Shown here: in pieces, positions 63,586 to 64,000 of the stretch
Layout of the letters: each line of letters starts with the position of its first letter
How positions within the stretch are numbered: position 1 is the stretch's first letter
Assembly (NCBI RefSeq): GCF_018401815.1
Contig: NZ_JAGYKG010000002.1
Location: 186,001-250,000, forward strand
DNA: 64,000 nt
Source of the DNA: Nonlabens sp.
GTDB taxonomy: Bacteria > Bacteroidota > Bacteroidia > Flavobacteriales > Flavobacteriaceae
Direction: 5' to 3'
The notes under the pieces: model-generated
What the model was told of the DNA's origin: nothing
Database searches by the model: none
What the model saw: only the letters and a program-made list of their open reading frames with translations
Program-made: the position numbers and the translations under genes

Positions 63586-64000
63586 CTTAAAGAACATCAT
63601 AAAGTTGTTGCTGGCTATCTCCTTGGTAATAAGCCTTTACGCATTTGCGTCGAGTAGGTATAAGAACAGAAAACTAAAAGACATAAGCATCACGTTTACA
63701 GACTATAGCGATCCGTTGATTTCTGAAAAAAACGTTAATAAATTGTTGATACAAAATAATGATACGGTTAAGAACCTGATCATAGAAAATTTAGATTTGA
63801 AGAAGAGTGAAGAGCGACTTGTTCAAAATGTAATGATCAGAGATGCAGAAGTTTCTGTTTCTATCGATGGATTGCTAAAAGCGGTTGTACAACCTAGAAA
63901 ACCTATTGCAAGGATTATGGGTCAAACAAATGCTTATCTCGATCAAGATAATTTAATCATGCCGCTGTCCAAAGAGCATACCGTTAATGTTCCGTTGATT
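63578..64000 (+). CDS. ftsQ: Cell division protein FtsQ, partial
   Basis: 141 codons from ATG 63578 to the window edge, overlapping murC. It begins [20 protein letters not shown] (one membrane helix), then a short POTRA-like region (SITFTDYSDPLISEKNVNKL; LDLKKSEERLVQNVMIRDAE). Gene order after murC identifies FtsQ, which links division proteins across the inner membrane. The C-terminal beta domain lies outside the window. Confidence 0.85.
   Translation, partial: MHNLKNIIKLLLAISLVISLYAFASSRYKNRKLKDISITFTDYSDPLISEKNVNKLLIQNNDTVKNLIIENLDLKKSEERLVQNVMIRDAEVSVSIDGLLKAVVQPRKPIARIMGQTNAYLDQDNLIMPLSKEHTVNVPLI

Overview
The window looks like a chromosome segment of a marine Flavobacteriaceae bacterium (phylum Bacteroidota). 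The evidence is a complete gliding/type IX secretion block (gldKLMN) and a separate gldB-gldC pair, an exosortase F (xrtF) pair, Flavobacteria-type promoters (TAnnTTTG -7 boxes), SAM/mur genes of Bacteroidota type, and many copies of the 14-16 bp palindrome CGCTTTCGCGAAAGCG. The genus cannot be fixed from sequence reading alone.

Layout. 1-4300: a minus-strand surface-polymer-like module (sulfatase-like membrane protein, methyltransferase, tiny membrane protein), a free-methionine-sulfoxide-reductase-like GAF protein, and xrtF with its partner. 4321-14373: a large zinc metalloprotease lipoprotein, then groEL and groES separated by a decayed four-helix-bundle gene, then a minus-strand operon miaB - sigma54 activator - lptE - TPR protein - secG. 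14750-23145: topA, an arginase-fold protein without metal ligands, and gldK-gldL-gldM-gldN. 23269-32769: an FAD oxidoreductase, a DUF983 protein, an ABC-F ATPase, a tripartite RND efflux operon and a small CPXCG zinc-ribbon protein.

32893-45072 is a genomic island of about 12 kb. It starts at an initiator tRNA-Met gene and ends at a degraded copy of that tRNA's 3' half plus its terminator, just before dnaG. Inside are poorly characterised secreted proteins and lipoproteins, a BspA-type leucine-rich repeat membrane protein, an N-formylglutamate amidohydrolase, a probable PD-(D/E)XK nuclease with a TerB-like segment (possible defence gene), a toxin-antitoxin pair with a broken toxin, duplicated mobile-element remnants, a near-identical 63-bp leader found in front of two unrelated genes, and several pseudogenes. 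The chromosomal palindrome is almost absent from it.

45134-64000 returns to core genes: dnaG (lacking zinc ligands), a degenerate-receiver response regulator, nadE, gldB, gldC, a DUF3820 gene bracketed by 7-bp tandem repeats, engB, an alpha/beta hydrolase, and the division and cell wall (dcw) cluster mraZ-rsmH-ftsL-ftsI-murE-mraY-murD-ftsW-murG-murC-ftsQ, which runs off the right edge. A three-repeat MraZ box lies immediately upstream of mraZ. MurE carries the DNPR motif, which predicts meso-diaminopimelate peptidoglycan.
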